From Nemania diffusa (Eukaryota > Ascomycota > Sordariomycetes > Xylariales > Xylariaceae): a DNA stretch of 64,000 nucleotides. Under the pieces are notes generated by a model. That model ran no database searches, was not told the DNA's origin, and was given only the letters and a program-made list of their open reading frames with translations. Shown one piece after another: positions 60,943-64,000 of the stretch. The position numbers and the translations under genes were made by a program. Every line of letters starts with the position of its first letter. Position 1 is the stretch's first letter. The stretch covers positions 248,001-312,000 of the forward strand of contig JBBPUQ010000004.1 in the NCBI GenBank assembly GCA_038501195.1, given 5' to 3'.

Positions 60943-63127
60943 CTACGCGTTGTACCGGTACCCGACATGTTCAAAGTGGTGCTGCTGCCCATCATTAAAC
61001 ACAGTCATGGGCGTGACCGTCTGCGACGGCGAAACGGTCGCGCCGAGCGGATGCATGTGATCTATGGGCGAGTACGACGCGACGTCCGGGTTGAACATGA
61101 GTGGCATGTTCGCCGAGCCATTGAACGTGAAATCCGCCGACGAAAGGGGCGGCATCGTGCCCATGTATGCCATGTCGGCACCGATCGTGTTGATCGTCAG
61201 CGGCGCCGGGAAGTTGTAGTTCACGTTGCCCATGCCGCTCGCCATGCCCGAGGCCGGGGCGCCGACAAGGTTCGGGTTGACCTCGGCGTCGCCAAAGAAC
61301 GACTGCGTGCCATCCATCTCGTCGTCGCCGTCCTCCTCCTCCTTGGGCCGCTGCTCGTCCTGCTGCACATAGAGCTCCTTCATCCAGTTCTTGAGCTCGT
61401 GCATCGACGGCCAGTCGCCGCCCCCTTTGCCACCCCGCTTGTCGTCCTCGCCGCCGCCCCCGAGCGCGCCGGCGCCCTTGTTCTTGGACCGCGAGGGCTT
61501 CTCCTTGAAGTGCGTGCGCCGCAGGTGGGCGGCGGCGTTGTAGTAGGCGCCGTACTTCTTCTGCGCCTTGCAGGCCTTGCACTTGGACAGCGGGTTGACG
61601 GCCTGCACGTTCACGGGCAGGCCGAGCTCCTGCGGGTCGACGCAGATGAACTTCTTCACCATCACTTGGTGCTTGGCGTCCCGGTGGCGGCGGAGCTCGT
61701 GCTCGCCGCGGAAGCCCTCCTTGTGCTCGTCGCAGAGGTCGCAGAACACCTTGGGCTGCTTGGGGCGCACGTACTTGGTCTTGGCGATGACAGCCTTGCC
61801 GTCGTTGGTCTTCTCGTCTGCGGCCGCCGAGGGAGGGTCGGTGGCCTTGTTCTCGTCCACGGGCTTGGGCTTCAGAGGCGCGTTTTGTGCCCGGCGGTTG
61901 GATTGTCTCAGGGTGTCCTTGGCGCGGGCGCTGAGCGACGAGGTCGACTTGGCGCTGGCTGTGCTCGAGCTCGAGAGGGATCGTTCCATTTCCGCCGACA
62001 CCAGCGGTGCAAAGTGGTGTTGTTGAGCGAGTGCTGCAAGGTCGAATAGGGCCTCTTCGTGGGACGGCTGCTTTCCTAAAAACGCCGTGTCGCTGTACTC
62101 CATATCCGGCTGTGCGCCTTCGGGGAAATACACGTCCTGGCCCGGCGACATCTGGGAGCCCCTATTGATCATGGGTATTCCTCCCATGCCAGGCTGACCG
62201 TCGAACTGGCTGTTCTCTCGCGTCATGGGCGTGGTCGTATCTGTCGGGCCGGACGTCATCGAGCCACAGACCGAGTCACTCATGTTGAAGTCGGTGACAT
62301 GCATGTTGCTATGCCGAAGACCGTTAGGGACATTAGAGAAAGGGGCGACGAGATGGTCTCCGCGCTGTGCCAACCACTCGGCAGGATCTAGCATGACGCT
62401 CTTTGCGGGAGAGACAGATCCCATCTCAGGGAGGGGCGACATGCCCTGTCGCTGCTTGTCCGCTGGCATCTGCTGCATCAGGCCGGGGAAGTTCTGCGAC
62501 GGCACCAGACCGTCATGGAGGAGATAGTGGCCTTGCCCGACGTGTTTCTCTTGTAGGTTGGCCGTGTGGTATGTCGCGAGCGGAGACACGGGCGTAGGGC
62601 CGGTGAAGGGCCCAGCGGACCGACTCGACAGATTGGAGCCTCCGCGGTCCATTTTCTGCGACGAGGGCGTCTGCTGGGACATGGTACGCGGTCGTTTCAC
62701 GGCGTGTGGGTGAGGTCCATCGTCATTCTGGTACTGATGCTACGGCTCTCGTCAGCATCAACAAGTCCACTGTCAAACACAGTCCATAATACGCTTCTTT
62801 GGAGTTACACGAGAGTCATCTTACTGCGGTTCGCGAGCTAGCATGCTGACGATTATGTGACCTTCCGCTGGTATTGCGAGGTATTGATGTGTTTCCTAAC
62901 AAGACTTTCTGGCTTACAGGCACGACGGACAGTTGAATGTCACTAAGTACATCAGTGCATCGCTCTGATACACCGTTTGGACCCGGAGACTGGGTCGAGG
63001 GGGACGGCTGCTGGGTTGAATTCTGCAGCTGGTAGATATGTCGTCTTGCTATCGCGAGGTCCTCCTCTTGGCTCTTGAGCTGAGCTAGCAGGCGTTCAAT
63101 CACCAGCTGCTCCGAGAGTTGGTTCAT
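60943..63127 (-). CDS. zinc-finger protein, DUF7896-like
   Basis: Two exons, 63127-62918 and 62739-60943, join to 668 residues. The reading frame stays open upstream of the first ATG in exon 2 (reading [19 protein letters not shown]) to an acceptor after a GCTGAC branch point. The upstream exon ends at CCT before GTAAGC, in phase 0. Exon 1 encodes a coiled coil ([22 protein letters not shown]). Residues about 80-340 are Ser/Pro/Gln/Met-rich and probably disordered, consistent with a transcription regulator. The zinc-binding part (about 410-490) has [23 protein letters not shown], then [26 protein letters not shown], a pair of C2H2-like fingers of the fungal DUF7896 type. A Gly/Lys-rich linker, an acidic stretch and a Met/Asn-rich tail follow. 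Probably nuclear; target genes unknown. If exon 1 is wrong, translation would begin at 62685, losing the coiled coil. Confidence 0.8.
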
Positions 63128-64000
63128 GACTGCCGGTCTAGTCACCTCATCCAAGTTGCAGAAATAAAAAGCTATATGTGACAACACCAGCCAGACGGAC
63201 GCGCGGGAGCTATCGTCGCTTCACTTTCAGTTTCTCTCTCGCTCTCTGTTCCGCGAAGATGATAGAACCCAGAGCCCTGCTTTCAAGGAATATGGGGAAA
63301 GTGGATAAGGGACAACGGGTCTTGTTTGTTTGTCTATGTAAGGTGTGTATGGATGGAAGGTATTGTATGTATGTATGTTTCGCAACAAACGGATGACGAC
63401 AAATTCCCAAAGGGAGTGAATGAAACAAGCGGGGAGGGAACGATATGAGGGAAGAAGAAACACAGGCGTCTAATTCTGGACGTCAGGCGAGACAACGCTG
63501 ATGATCTCGACGAGAAGAAGGCGCGTTAAGTACCGCCAGTCAGTCGAGTATGAGGCTTTGGCGCATGCGTGGCGGTGGGCCAGGTATGCAGGCCCGTCAC
63601 GTCTCCCACTGGGTAATACATACCTAGGTCTACCATCTAATTTACGACAGCTCAGATCAGTTACATACATACATACGGTACTCTTGACTCTTCTTGGCTC
63701 TCTGACTCTTTGTAAGTAAGTAACCTGGTCAGCTGGGGGGGAGAGAGAAGGGGAGGGGGGGGGTGTGTACCGGGATCCTTGTCAGCACCAATGCAAACAC
63801 GCTAGCACTTCCGAATGGTGGTGGTTTTGTACATCATACAGTACAGCGTATACACGTGTATGGCACCAAGAAGTCCTACCAGGTCATCCATCCATCCCTC
63901 GCCCGCCAACCATCCTCGACGGCGGGATGATTTGCGTCCATCGTTCATGGACGATGTTCGGTATTTCCGAACCCGAGCCAGGCGTTGAGGGTATGGTACC
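63128..64000. other. upstream region of the zinc-finger gene, no other gene
   Basis: Promoter and 5' UTR of the minus-strand zinc-finger gene. It contains GTATGTATG repeats (63364-63380), a G-rich run (63735-63770) and no supported coding frame up to the window end. Confidence 0.6.

Noticed and set aside
60880..62049. 389-residue plus-strand frame
   Set aside because: Lies antisense to the zinc-finger gene; composition (Arg, Val, Leu, His) is what a GC-rich antisense frame gives, with no domain.

Overview
This window looks like nuclear DNA of a filamentous ascomycete (Pezizomycotina, most likely Sordariomycetes). The evidence is short GT-AG introns (mostly 50-130 nt) with CTAAC/CTGAC-like branch points, fungal-specific families (CCG-9 trehalose phosphorylase, a DUF3429 mitochondrial protein, a DUF7896-like zinc finger, a highly reducing type I PKS), and long intergenic stretches rich in TACCTA/GTAC words. 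The genus cannot be fixed from sequence alone. I rebuilt exon structures by hand. For every multi-exon gene the exon lengths sum to a multiple of three and the joined protein keeps family motifs across each junction.

Layout. 1-2.0 kb: no gene. 2.0-10.8 kb (minus strand): a MOSC/FNR/2Fe-2S fusion oxidoreductase, a membrane-anchored putative glycosyltransferase, and a CYP52-like cytochrome P450 with unusually long introns. 12.3-13.0 kb: a His/Gln/Ser-rich hypothetical protein. 13.0-20.8 kb: a large gene-poor stretch, simple repeats first and then nothing recognisable. 20.8-24.4 kb (minus): a fungal Uma2-like (PD-(D/E)XK-fold) protein and a phosphatidylserine-decarboxylase-like enzyme. 26.6-36.2 kb (minus): an uninterrupted 9.6-kb Vps13 reading frame.

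38.2-45.4 kb (plus): a DUF3429 inner-membrane-type mitochondrial protein, an 11-exon CCG-9/trehalose phosphorylase gene with an apparent 4-nt microexon, and a flavohemoglobin. 45.4-51.1 kb: a gene-poor, partly AT-rich region carrying the relic of a Zn(II)2Cys6 regulator whose damage is compatible with RIP. 51.1-59.0 kb (plus): a highly reducing PKS (KS-AT-DH-degenerate cMT-no ER-KR-ACP) with four exons. 60.9-63.1 kb (minus): a two-exon zinc-finger protein.

Most genes are housekeeping or stress functions: lipid transport (Vps13), mitochondrial membrane (DUF3429), trehalose metabolism (CCG-9), NO detoxification (flavohemoglobin). They alternate with accessory genes. The PKS has no clear tailoring enzyme, transporter or intact pathway regulator within the window, so it looks like an orphan PKS. 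The most unusual items are the self-contained MOSC-reductase fusion, the 4-nt microexon, the PKS with an eroded methyltransferase next to an eroded regulator, and the Uma2-like protein. No clearly new multi-gene system is visible, and no tRNA, rRNA, CRISPR or intact transposon was found by eye.
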